In this document: piece by piece, positions 7,389-15,565 of the stretch
Layout: every line of letters starts with the position of its first letter
How positions within the stretch are numbered: position 1 is the stretch's first letter
Assembly: GCA_038225555.1 (NCBI GenBank)
Contig: JBBRRB010000007.1
Span: forward strand, 1 to 64,000
Direction: 5' to 3'
DNA: 64,000 nucleotides
Origin: JANXQZ01 sp038225555
GTDB taxonomy: Bacteria; Acidobacteriota; Terriglobia; Bryobacterales; Bryobacteraceae
Made by a program: the position numbers and the translations under genes
Notes under the pieces: model-generated
Databases searched by the model: none
The model's input: the letters and a program-made list of their open reading frames with translations, nothing else
Told to the model about the DNA's origin: nothing

Positions 7389-8741
7389 ATGACCAAAGAC
7401 GAAATCTTGCTGGGCCAGCGCGAGTTCCTGTTTCCTTCGGTGTTTCATTATTTTAAGACGCCGCTGGTGATCTCCCATGCCAAGGATCAGTATGTATGGG
7501 ACGCCGATGGCAAGCAATACCTTGACTTTTTTGGCGGGATCGTCACGGTTAGCGTGGGCCATTGCAACGAGGAAGTCAACCGCAAGGTACATGCTCAGCT
7601 TGATAAGCTGCAGCACGTGTCGACTGTGTTTGCTAACGAGCCGCAAGTCGCGCTGGCGAAGAAGATCGCCGAGCTTACGCCTAACCAAGCTCTGAAGAAG
7701 TCGTTCTTTACCAACAGCGGAACCGAAGCGAACGAGGCGGCTATTCTGGCGGCCCGATGCTATACGGGGTCCACCGAGATCGTCGCCCTGCGGTATGCGT
7801 ACCATGGCCGGTCGGCTATGGCGATGACGCTGACGGGACAATCCAACTGGCGCTTGGGGCCTCCTACGCAAACGGGAATCTCGCATGCTGTCAATGCATA
7901 TTGCTACCGGTGCCCGTATGGACTGACTTATCCTTCGTGCGAAGTTCGCTGCGCCAACGACGTAGAGGAAGTGATTAAGACAACCACTGGCGGACGGATC
8001 GCGGGATTTATCGCCGAGCCGATTCAAGGGGTGGCCGGATTCGTCACTCCGCCGAAAGAGTACTTCCCGATTGTGGCCGGTATCGTGAAGAAGTACGGCG
8101 GCGTGTTCATTAGCGATGAAGTGCAGACTGCGTGGGGGCGGACCGGCGGCAAGTGGTTCGGGATTGAGCAATGGGGCGTGGTGCCGGACATTATTACCAG
8201 CGCCAAAGGCTTGGGAAACGGGACGCCGATCGGCCTGACGGTAGCGCGCGCGGAGATCGCCGATGCCATGAAGGGGGCTACGATTTCGACGTTTGGAGGC
8301 AATCCGGTTGCGACGACAGCGGCCAAGGCGGTAATTGATTTTATCGAGGAGCAGCACTTGCTGATCAACGCCGCCGAGGCTGGCGCGCACATGCGGAACA
8401 AGCTGAACGAACTGATGGAGAAGCACGAAGTGATCGGGGATATTCGAGGGATGGGCTTGATGTTGGCGGTGGAACTCGTGGAGGATAGAAAGTCGAAGAA
8501 GCCGGCGGTGGCGGCGACGCTGGCCGTGATGGAAGCGGCGCGGGAGAGCGGTCTGCTGATTGGACGGGGCGGGATGGCGGGGAATGTTTTGAGGCTGACG
8601 CCCCCGCTGAACATTAGCAAATCGGATGTGGATGAGTTCGCGCGGCTGCTGGATGGCAGCTTGGCAAGTGCCACGGCGAGCCGCCTGGAAAAGCGGCTGC
8701 AGCCAGGATTGGCTGCCCCACAAGGCAGCAGGATGTTGTAG
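7389..8741 (+). CDS. Class III (AGXT2-like) aminotransferase
   Basis: 450 residues. Fold-type I motifs are TNSGTEANEAAILAAR at 108-123, ISDEVQTAWGRTG with Asp243, and the Schiff-base region ITSAKGLGNG with Lys273. A Cys cluster (CYRCPYGLTYPSCEVRC, Cys172/175/184/188) resembles the AGXT2 branch, which uses alanine or beta-amino acids with glyoxylate or pyruvate. The true substrate is open. The last 21 codons (after about residue 429) are encoded by repeat copy 4, giving a C-terminus SRLEKRLQPGLAAPQ foreign to the family. It is divergent from the HhH gene across a 63-bp gap. Confidence 0.88.
   Translation: MTKDEILLGQREFLFPSVFHYFKTPLVISHAKDQYVWDADGKQYLDFFGGIVTVSVGHCNEEVNRKVHAQLDKLQHVSTVFANEPQVALAKKIAELTPNQALKKSFFTNSGTEANEAAILAARCYTGSTEIVALRYAYHGRSAMAMTLTGQSNWRLGPPTQTGISHAVNAYCYRCPYGLTYPSCEVRCANDVEEVIKTTTGGRIAGFIAEPIQGVAGFVTPPKEYFPIVAGIVKKYGGVFISDEVQTAWGRTGGKWFGIEQWGVVPDIITSAKGLGNGTPIGLTVARAEIADAMKGATISTFGGNPVATTAAKAVIDFIEEQHLLINAAEAGAHMRNKLNELMEKHEVIGDIRGMGLMLAVELVEDRKSKKPAVAATLAVMEAARESGLLIGRGGMAGNVLRLTPPLNISKSDVDEFARLLDGSLASATASRLEKRLQPGLAAPQGSRML
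8679..8721 (+). repeat. Dispersed double-hairpin repeat, copy 4, inside a coding 3' end
   Basis: AGCCGCCT, GGA, AAAGCGGCT, then GCAGCCA, GGAT, TGGCTGC, CCCCAC. It lies within the last codons of the class III aminotransferase gene, just before the TAG at 8739-8741. Confidence 0.8.
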
Positions 8742-8783
8742 TACAAAAAATGAATTGTTATTTCTTGAGCTTCGTCTTACGAG

Positions 8784-10190
8784 CTACGAGTGCGAGTGGA
8801 TCTGCCAGCCTAGATACTTGGTGGCAGCTTCATGTACCGCGCCCGCTACGCTTGAGAAGTTAGCGGCCACATGATGCTCGAACCCGTTCTCGCAGATGTA
8901 TCTCAAGAGAGCCTGCATGTTCGGAATTTCCACCACCCCGGCACCGCCGAACGTTTCGAGCGAATCGTCGGTGAATCGGCCCTGCCCAACGTACCCGTCA
9001 ATTCTCCCGGCGCGGTCGTTCGTTGAGAAACGGGCGAAACTCATGGCACCTGGTTTTACCCGCCCGACGCAGGTCCCGAATGTATTCAGCTTGCCTACCG
9101 TGCCGGCGATAATTTCCTGGAAATCCATCCGCACATCCTGGAAGAAATGCTTGGGCAGGTTGCTGCAGTGGAAACAGACCGCCTTGTTCGGATCGTCCCC
9201 GTAGTTATTGTTCCAATCGAGCAGTGCGCTCGGCGTCTCCGATGCCAGTTGCAGCGCGTGCATTCCAACCACGCCCGCGATATCCACCTCGCAGGCGCTC
9301 GAAAACAGATTGTTGCTCATCATGCTCATCACGGTGCATGGCACCACGCCGAAGTATTCTTCCATGGAGGTCCAGCATTGCACCGCGCTGATGGTCACTT
9401 CGGTTTGCTTCATCCAACCTTCGATCACCGCGCCCAGCTTCGCCATTTTCATCAGAGCGTTTTCAGGGATGCCGTGCGTGGAGACGTAGCTCTTGATCGA
9501 CGCTAGCTTTTGTTGCGGCGCGTCATCGTTGTCTTGCATGCGCTCGATGCGCCCGAAGATTTCCGAAAGATCGATGGGCTCAACCGATATGCCGTTGGCT
9601 TCCAGAATCTTTTCGCTGTAGCGCACCGTGTTGAAGGCGGCCGGTCGCGCGCCAATCGCGCCGATGCGAAGCCGCCTTAGGCCTTTCACTACTCGGCAGG
9701 TGGCGGCAAACGATTCCAGATCCTTTGCGAACTCGGGCGAATCGGGCGATTCCGTGTGCAGAGTTGTCAGCGAGAAAGGAATGCGGTACTGAGAAAGATT
9801 ATTGCAGGCCGACATCTTGCCGCAGAAGCTGTCGCGCCGGTCTCGAATGGTCATGCGGCCCGGCGTATCGGGCGTGGCCTGGATCAGCACGGGTACGTGC
9901 AGCCCTGCCCCCCTCAGCGTATCGGCAATGGCCCGCTCCTCCCCGAAATTGGGGAGGGTGACAATGACGCCGTCGATGGCATTCTCATGAGCGCGGAACA
10001 GTTCGGCGCAGCGTTTCGATTCTTCTCGGGATTCCACAGCGCCGAATTTCGATTGATCGGTCCCGAGCGCGATCACTTCGTAGCCAGCTTTCCGCAGCGC
10101 TGCGAGCATCTCTTCCCGACCGGTCTTGGCAAGATGGTCTGGGAAAAACCCTCGATTGCCTACGATCACTCCGAACGTCATTTTTCTCAT
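8784..10190 (-). CDS. L-fucose/L-arabinose isomerase-family protein
   Basis: 468 residues from ATG 10190 (AGGA just upstream). The N-terminal half is a Rossmann-like region (KMTFGVIVGNRGFF, DGVIVTLPNFGEE) and the C-terminal half follows the FucI/AraA layout, with Glu, Asp and His-rich segments such as SACEVDIAGVVGMHAL and VCFHCSNLPKHFF that resemble the Mn-binding region. Characterised members isomerise aldoses to ketoses; this divergent branch has no fixed substrate. It is the last gene of the operon with an SSS transporter and a 73-residue membrane protein, so it likely acts on the imported compound. Confidence 0.78.
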   Translation of the reverse strand: MRKMTFGVIVGNRGFFPDHLAKTGREEMLAALRKAGYEVIALGTDQSKFGAVESREESKRCAELFRAHENAIDGVIVTLPNFGEERAIADTLRGAGLHVPVLIQATPDTPGRMTIRDRRDSFCGKMSACNNLSQYRIPFSLTTLHTESPDSPEFAKDLESFAATCRVVKGLRRLRIGAIGARPAAFNTVRYSEKILEANGISVEPIDLSEIFGRIERMQDNDDAPQQKLASIKSYVSTHGIPENALMKMAKLGAVIEGWMKQTEVTISAVQCWTSMEEYFGVVPCTVMSMMSNNLFSSACEVDIAGVVGMHALQLASETPSALLDWNNNYGDDPNKAVCFHCSNLPKHFFQDVRMDFQEIIAGTVGKLNTFGTCVGRVKPGAMSFARFSTNDRAGRIDGYVGQGRFTDDSLETFGGAGVVEIPNMQALLRYICENGFEHHVAANFSSVAGAVHEAATKYLGWQIHSHS

Positions 10191-10191
10191 G

Positions 10192-10413
10192 CTATTTCCT
10201 TTTATAAGGCGAGAAGCGCAGGCTGTAAAATCCGCCGATGGCGAGCAACAGAAGGCCCCACCAGATGGGGGTATGCAAGTCGGCCATCACTACCGGGTGC
10301 GCGGGCGGGCTGGCAAGTTCGTAAAGTCCCGATGCGGTAATCAGCACGCCGTAGGACAAGAGAAGAACACCGATAAAGAACCAAATGGAGACCATGTTTC
10401 TGGGAGCGTGCAT
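10192..10413 (-). CDS. Small two-helix membrane protein
   Basis: 73 residues with two hydrophobic stretches, SIWFFIGVLLLSYGVLITAS and PIWWGLLLLAIGGFYSL, and a basic end SPYKRK. No domain is recognised. It sits 9 bp after the symporter stop and 1 bp before the isomerase start, so it is part of that operon and may be an accessory to the transporter. Function unknown. Confidence 0.7.
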   Translation of the reverse strand: MHAPRNMVSIWFFIGVLLLSYGVLITASGLYELASPPAHPVVMADLHTPIWWGLLLLAIGGFYSLRFSPYKRK

Positions 10414-10422
10414 GAACCCTTT

Positions 10423-12138
10423 TTACCAAAAGATAATATTCAAAATGATGAAGACTACGGTGATGACGCCTGCCCAGAAGATTGGCCGCTTGTAGATCGG
10501 CAAATCGCCTTCAGACGGCAGTTCGGTAGCGCCATAGACCAAGCCTGCCAGTTCCAGATCGGACTTCGGTTTTGTTGCGTAGCTCACCGCTACCGTGACC
10601 GTCACGCATATGATCCACGACCACAGCGCCCGGTACATGTTCTCAGCCATGTCCTTCGCGTCGGGCGAGAGCGCGATGATTCGCAGGGCCGACGGATCGA
10701 GTTTCACCCAGGCCCACATGCCGATCGACGAGACGGTTCCGGCAAGCAGTCCCCAGAATCCGCCCGCTGAAGTGGCGCGCTTCCAAAGCATCCCGAGAAC
10801 CACCGTCCCGAATAATGGCGCGATGAAGAAGCTGAACAGCGCCTGCACATAATCCATAATGCTGAGGAACTGCATCACGAGATAGGCCGTGCCGATGCTC
10901 ACCAGCACTCCCACGATTGTGCACCAGCGACCCACGCTTACATAATGCGCGTCGGTTGCCTGCTTGCGGATCAGGGCGCGATAGATGTCGTAAGTCCAGA
11001 CGGTAGCGAATGCGCTCACGTTGCCGGCCATGCCGGACATAAATCCGGCGATCAGCGCAGTGATCCCGAGACCGAGCAATCCCGCTCCGCAATAGCGCGC
11101 CATCATCAGCGGCAACACTTCGTTGTAGCTATGGCCGCCGCTTGCAACCGCTTGGCCTTCTCCGACCAGATGCTCCGGCAACAGCGCCAGTCCTAGCAGA
11201 CCGGGCAGGATTACGATGAAGGGCACCAGCATTTTGAAGCTGGCCCCAATGATGGGTGCCATCTTAGCCGATCGCAGATCCTTCGCGGCAAGAACGCGCT
11301 GCACGACGAGAAAGTCAGTGGTCCAATACCCGAAGGAGATCACCCAGCCGAGCCCCAGCACGATCCCGGTCCAATGAATGCCCATGGGATTGTCCGAAAA
11401 GTGGCCGAGCGTGCTCCAGAGATGTGTGTAATCGGCACCCGGGAAGTTGGTTTTGATGCGGGCCACCATGCCGCTCCATCCTCCGACTTCGATCAGGCCA
11501 AGAATGGAGATCAGAATCGCGCCTAGCCAGATCAGGACGAACTGCAACACTTCGTTGAAGATGGCCGAGAGCAGTCCGCCGAGCACGACGTAGACGGCCA
11601 CGGTAATGGAAGAGATCCAGATGCTGACGTTGATGTCCCAGCCGAGCACCACCTTCATCACGAGGGCCATGGAGTACATGTTGATGCCGCTCATCAGCAC
11701 AGTCATGAAGCCGAAGGTTACGGCGGAGAGCACGCGCGAGGGTTCGCCGAACCGCAGCTTCAAATAGCCTGGAACCGAGTGGGTTTTGGAAATGTAATAG
11801 AAAGGCATCATCACGATGCCGAGGAACAGCATGGCCGGAATTGCGCCAATCCAATACCAATGCGTCGCGAGAATTCCGTACTGATACGCGGCTGCGGCCC
11901 ACCCCATCAGTTCCAGGGAGCCCAGGTTGGCGGCCAGGAAGCTCAAGCCCGCTACCCAGGCCGTCATCTCGCGGCCAGCCAGGAAGAAATCTTCGCCTGT
12001 CTTGGTGAAGCGGCGCAGGTAGAGTCCGATTCCAAGCACCGCAACGAAGTACAGGACGATGATGGCGAGATCAACCGGAGCTAGGGTGAGCAAGCGCGTC
12101 TGGAGTAGAAGGGCGAGTGGGGGCAAGCCGACTATCAT
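10423..12138 (-). CDS. Sodium:solute symporter (SSS family)
   Basis: 571 residues, about 14 membrane helices. Helix 1-2 region: LAIIVLYFVAVLGIGLYLRR, then EDFFLAGREMTAWVAGLSF, the classic SSSF signature, and later a helix with GLGITALIAGFMSGMAGNVSAF. The family uses the Na+ gradient to import sugars, inositols, carboxylates or amino acids. The SGLT-like length and the downstream fucose-isomerase-like gene favour a sugar. It starts 24 bp after the stop of the amidohydrolase at 12163, so all four genes probably share a transcript. Confidence 0.92.
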   Translation of the reverse strand: MIVGLPPLALLLQTRLLTLAPVDLAIIVLYFVAVLGIGLYLRRFTKTGEDFFLAGREMTAWVAGLSFLAANLGSLELMGWAAAAYQYGILATHWYWIGAIPAMLFLGIVMMPFYYISKTHSVPGYLKLRFGEPSRVLSAVTFGFMTVLMSGINMYSMALVMKVVLGWDINVSIWISSITVAVYVVLGGLLSAIFNEVLQFVLIWLGAILISILGLIEVGGWSGMVARIKTNFPGADYTHLWSTLGHFSDNPMGIHWTGIVLGLGWVISFGYWTTDFLVVQRVLAAKDLRSAKMAPIIGASFKMLVPFIVILPGLLGLALLPEHLVGEGQAVASGGHSYNEVLPLMMARYCGAGLLGLGITALIAGFMSGMAGNVSAFATVWTYDIYRALIRKQATDAHYVSVGRWCTIVGVLVSIGTAYLVMQFLSIMDYVQALFSFFIAPLFGTVVLGMLWKRATSAGGFWGLLAGTVSSIGMWAWVKLDPSALRIIALSPDAKDMAENMYRALWSWIICVTVTVAVSYATKPKSDLELAGLVYGATELPSEGDLPIYKRPIFWAGVITVVFIILNIIFW

Positions 12139-12162
12139 ATACGATCCAGCTCGCTGCTTGAA

Positions 12163-13419
12163 CTAGTGACGGCTCTTCTCAGCGTCTAGGCGGACCTGAT
12201 CGCGGTTGATACGGACGCCTGCTTTCCAGACACCGACAATCGCTCGCGTGGCGCGGATGTCTTTTGACGGATCTCCACTCACCAGCAGCAAGTCGGCGCG
12301 GCGACCGGGTTCGATACGGCCGCGATCAAGTAGAGAGAACTCGCGCGCTGGACCGGCGGTTGCGGCATGCAACGCTTCGAGCGTAGTCAACCCGCAGCCG
12401 GTGAGCAGTTCCATCTCGTGATGCAGGCTGATGCCCCAGCCGGTATCGGGATTCGGGGCGTCGGTCCCGGCCAGAAGCGGGACGCCCGCTGCATGAAGCT
12501 GGCGCATGGCGGCTTGCGCGTACTCGAAGCGGTGGCCTCGGCTAACTTGTTTGGGCAGATGGACGTGAATGATTTGCCAGGAGGGTCCGAACAGGTAGGG
12601 TCCTAGTCGCGGATCGTTGGCAAGTTCGCTCCCGCTGGGCGCGCCCGCGAAAGCCTGCAGGACTGATAATGTCCCAATCACAAAAATGTGGCGTGAGGCG
12701 GCAAAGGTAGCGAAGTCGGGCTTTGGGGGAGTGTCGTCGAAGATGTGGGCCAACCCGTCCACTCCTGCGGCGATTGCGTCATAAGCTTCCGCCTGGGTGG
12801 AGATGTGCGAGACCGCCAGCTTGCCTCGACGGTGCGCGGCCCGCACGATGGCCGCAAGTTGTTCCTTGGTAAACGTCGGCAGCTGGTGCTCGTACATGAT
12901 CTTGATATAGTCAGAGCCCTCTGCAATGCGCGCATCCACGAACGCTTGCGGGTCGTCATGGGGGCCTAGTGTCGGAAGCTTGAGGTCCGGCATCAACTCG
13001 GTGGGGTGCCCTTTGGGGGCGGTGATGCCTACCCCGGCGGTTCGAAAATCCGCGGCATTTGGGTGTTGCCCCGCCTTGAGTTCAGTCCGGAGTTTCATCA
13101 AGTTTTGCATGTACCCGGCGTACATGTCGAGATTGGTGGTGACTCCCAACGCCGCGGCCTGCTCGAGCGATTGCACTTGCGCAATGTGGATGTGCGCGTC
13201 TATCAGGCCGGGGAGAAGAGTCTTGCCAGTGCCGTCGACGGATTCCGCGTTGGCCGAGGGTGTGGTTGCGATCATGCCGTCGGTTACTGCGACAGACTGA
13301 TTGCGGAGCATGCGAAATCCATCAAAGACGTCAACGTTTCGAAAGATGAGGTTATGTGTTGCGGGCTGGGAGGTGGCCGAGGTGCAGAGAATCCAAAAAA
13401 GAGCTACGCTTCGTCTCAT
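12163..13419 (-). CDS. Secreted amidohydrolase-family metal-dependent hydrolase
   Basis: 418 residues with an N-terminal signal peptide (MRRSVALFWILCTSATSQ). The metal-site pattern of the amidohydrolase superfamily is present: LLPGLIDAHIHIA, then VSHIST, and LLAGTDAPN. The C-terminal sandwich ends GRRADLLLVSGDPSKDI. Substrates of this imidazolonepropionase/prolidase-like branch range over peptides, lactams and cyclic amides. It is the first gene of the operon with the SSS symporter, so it may release the solute to be imported. Confidence 0.85.
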   Translation of the reverse strand: MRRSVALFWILCTSATSQPATHNLIFRNVDVFDGFRMLRNQSVAVTDGMIATTPSANAESVDGTGKTLLPGLIDAHIHIAQVQSLEQAAALGVTTNLDMYAGYMQNLMKLRTELKAGQHPNAADFRTAGVGITAPKGHPTELMPDLKLPTLGPHDDPQAFVDARIAEGSDYIKIMYEHQLPTFTKEQLAAIVRAAHRRGKLAVSHISTQAEAYDAIAAGVDGLAHIFDDTPPKPDFATFAASRHIFVIGTLSVLQAFAGAPSGSELANDPRLGPYLFGPSWQIIHVHLPKQVSRGHRFEYAQAAMRQLHAAGVPLLAGTDAPNPDTGWGISLHHEMELLTGCGLTTLEALHAATAGPAREFSLLDRGRIEPGRRADLLLVSGDPSKDIRATRAIVGVWKAGVRINRDQVRLDAEKSRH

Positions 13420-13523
13420 CTCTCACTGTTGCATGGATGAGGTGCTCGCTTGGCGAACACGCGTTCAACCACCGGGTTTATTGATCTCTAGGCATCGAGC
13501 CGAGGGCGATTCGACGGTGAATA

Positions 13524-13565
13524 AGCCGCCTAAAAGGCGGCTGCGGGCAGGATTGCCCGCCCCAC
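13524..13565 (+). repeat. Dispersed double-hairpin repeat, copy 5 (compensated second stem)
   Basis: First hairpin AGCCGCC, TAAA, AGGCGGCT. The second hairpin is GCGGGCA, GGAT, TGCCCGC instead of GCAGCCA, GGAT, TGGCTGC: both arms changed together while loop and CCCCAC stayed. This is direct evidence that base pairing matters. It lies between the amidohydrolase start and the VapC stop. Confidence 0.8.
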
Positions 13566-13580
13566 AAATGTCATGTGGAG

Positions 13581-14000
13581 TCAAATCGTGAAAGGGTTGC
13601 GGACGGTCAACCCGCTCCAGACCTGCCCATGTGAGAAATCTTCGGACCAGAGGATGGAGCAATCGCAACTCATCGCGCTTCTGAGAATCATGGCATCCCA
13701 GAATGAGAGGGACTTCTCGCGATGGAGGCGGATGGCGAGGAGCACGTCGTTCGGTTCAGGTCGGTGAACTTTCCATTTTGCAAATCGCGAGATTTCTGCC
13801 GCAGCGTCGAGGGAGGACATGCCCTTCTTCTTGGTGACAACTACATAAAATTCCTGGAGAACCTGGATGCTGGTGCAGCCGACGCGATCAGACGAAAGAC
13901 GCATAAGAAGCTCAGCCGCCTTCTCCCGCTTCGCTCCGGCAGTTCGATCGAACGCATAGACCAGAATATTGGAATCTACGAACTCGTCGGGCTCACGCAT
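13581..14000 (-). CDS. PIN-domain toxin (VapC-like)
   Basis: 139 residues from ATG 14000, which overlaps the antitoxin stop by 8 bases; the ATG at 14021 would overlap further and adds MTSCMSG. PIN motifs are FVDSNILVYAFD (first acidic residue), IQVLQEFYVV (Glu), LSFWDAMIL and LWSEDFSHG (Asp residues), forming the Mg2+ site of the ribonuclease fold. VapC toxins cut tRNA or rRNA when the antitoxin is degraded. Length is normal for the family and the catalytic acids are all present. Confidence 0.88.
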   Translation of the reverse strand: MREPDEFVDSNILVYAFDRTAGAKREKAAELLMRLSSDRVGCTSIQVLQEFYVVVTKKKGMSSLDAAAEISRFAKWKVHRPEPNDVLLAIRLHREKSLSFWDAMILRSAMSCDCSILWSEDFSHGQVWSGLTVRNPFTI

Positions 14001-14244
14001 CCCGCTCATGCAACTGGTCACGGGTCAAAGTGATCTTTCCGCGTGTTCCAATATTGAAGCCCTTTCGAATATCCGCCATCATGGCTTGATGGGCTTCTTC
14101 GTAAGTCTCCTCCTCTCCCTCAGCGATTTTACGCAAGGCCTGGGTTAGCATGGCCGAGATGGACGTATCCTGCTTTGCAGCGATAACTTTAATCTGTTTC
14201 AGGAGGTCCACAGGGAGAGATAGAGTAACGTTTCGTGTGCTCAC
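13993..14244 (-). CDS. Ribbon-helix-helix antitoxin (VapB/CopG-like)
   Basis: 83 residues. The N-terminal strand-helix-helix RNVTLSLPVDLLKQIKVIA is a standard RHH DNA-binding start, followed by an acidic segment EGEEETYEEAHQAM and a tail that would bind the toxin. It is first in the pair and overlaps the PIN toxin gene, the normal type II order. It is expected to neutralise the toxin and repress its own promoter. Confidence 0.82.
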   Translation of the reverse strand: MSTRNVTLSLPVDLLKQIKVIAAKQDTSISAMLTQALRKIAEGEEETYEEAHQAMMADIRKGFNIGTRGKITLTRDQLHERDA

Positions 14245-14277
14245 GAAAAAGAGTGTAGCACGTTTTAACGTGCAGTT

Positions 14278-15561
14278 CTACTGCTTATACACAACTCCGC
14301 CCTTCATGACGAACTTTACGTGCTCCAGGACAGTAATGTCCGTCAGCGGATCCGCCGTAACCGCCACGATATCCGCAAACTTGCCAGGCTCGATTGCCCC
14401 TAAATTGTCCTGTTGATCGAGCAATGCCGCCGCAACCGTGGTCGACGCTTGGATGGCCTGCATAGGCGTCATCCCGTACTTGACCATGTAGTTCAATTCC
14501 TTAGCTTCGTTGTCGGTCCACGCGAAACCGCCCACATCGGTGCCAAGGCTGATCTTCACTCCCTTCTCGACACCGCGCCTGAATGCCTTCTCCACCAACT
14601 TCGCCATTTCCACCCAGATGGGCGCTCCTGCCGCGGCCCGCCCTTCGGCAACATAAGCGCCAACGTAGATGGTGGGGCACCAGTACACGCCTTTTCGGAT
14701 CATCTGATCCATCAAAGCGTCATCCAGCCCGTCCCCATGCTCTACCGTATCGACGCCGGCCCGCAGAGCGGCTTCGATTCCTTCGCGTCCCATGCAGTGC
14801 GCAGCCACCTTATGTCCCAGGCGATGCGTCTCGTCCACCAGGGCCTTGGCTTCTTCGTCGGTGAAGTTTACCCAGGAATGCAGCGCGCCGTCCTTCATGT
14901 AATAGCGGCGGTCAGAATAATATTTGATCCAGTCAGCCCCGTACTTAACCTGCTCGCGCACGGCACGGCGGATGTTGTCGGCTCCATCCACGATTTGCGA
15001 CCCCTCCGGCAGCTTCAACTCCCACGAATATCCGAGCAAAGGATACATTCCCGTTGGAGCGAAGGATCGGGTGGCGACGAACATGCGCGGGCCTGGAATC
15101 ACGCCGCGCTCGATGGCGGTCTTCAGATCCACGTCGGCGTACATGGCGCCTTCGGTTTCCAAATCGCGGATGGTTGTGAAGCCGTTCATGAGCGCGGTAC
15201 GCGCGGACACGGTGGCGCGGATGGCTCGATAGGCGATCGACTCCTTCAGCAATTGAGAGTCGTAATCGTCGGCGGTAATGTCGCCCTGGAGCAGGACGTG
15301 CGTGTGATTGTCGATCATTCCGGGCATTACAGTGTAGGCGCTCAAATCGATTACCTGGGTTCCCATGGAGCCTGCGACGTTTGCGCCTACGGCTCGAATG
15401 CGGTCGCCTTCGATCAAGACTTTCTGGTTCGCGAGCACGCGGCCCGTTCGGGGATCGATCAGCTTTCCAGCTTGAATCAGGATTGATTTCTTAGATGGAG
15501 GCGGAGTTTGGGCCAGCAGCGCCAGCGAAAGCAGGAAAATTGCAAGTCGGAGTGGGAGCAT
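14278..15561 (-). CDS. Secreted amidohydrolase-family protein
   Basis: About 427 residues from ATG 15561 (MLPLRLAIFLLSLALLAQ signal peptide); an earlier Met at 15609 would put an unlikely polar extension before it and overlap the upstream gene. Metal-site motifs are MIDNHTHVLL, DWIKYYSD (candidate bridging Lys), VAAHCMG, TVEHGDG and ISLGTDVGG. The C-terminus has the usual KFADIVAVTADPL. The subfamily resembles imidazolonepropionase-like or prolidase-like hydrolases. Its start lies 4 bp after the haem-c protein stop, so it belongs to the xylonate-dehydratase operon. Confidence 0.85.
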   Translation of the reverse strand: MLPLRLAIFLLSLALLAQTPPPSKKSILIQAGKLIDPRTGRVLANQKVLIEGDRIRAVGANVAGSMGTQVIDLSAYTVMPGMIDNHTHVLLQGDITADDYDSQLLKESIAYRAIRATVSARTALMNGFTTIRDLETEGAMYADVDLKTAIERGVIPGPRMFVATRSFAPTGMYPLLGYSWELKLPEGSQIVDGADNIRRAVREQVKYGADWIKYYSDRRYYMKDGALHSWVNFTDEEAKALVDETHRLGHKVAAHCMGREGIEAALRAGVDTVEHGDGLDDALMDQMIRKGVYWCPTIYVGAYVAEGRAAAGAPIWVEMAKLVEKAFRRGVEKGVKISLGTDVGGFAWTDNEAKELNYMVKYGMTPMQAIQASTTVAAALLDQQDNLGAIEPGKFADIVAVTADPLTDITVLEHVKFVMKGGVVYKQ

Positions 15562-15565
15562 CGAA

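Noticed and set aside
7374..8723. 449-codon minus-strand ORF
   Set aside because: Exact antisense shadow of the class III aminotransferase, which has complete catalytic motifs; the shadow is rich in Arg/His/Pro and has no domain.
14413..15486. 357-codon plus-strand ORF
   Set aside because: Shadow of the amidohydrolase on the minus strand; no recognisable protein features.
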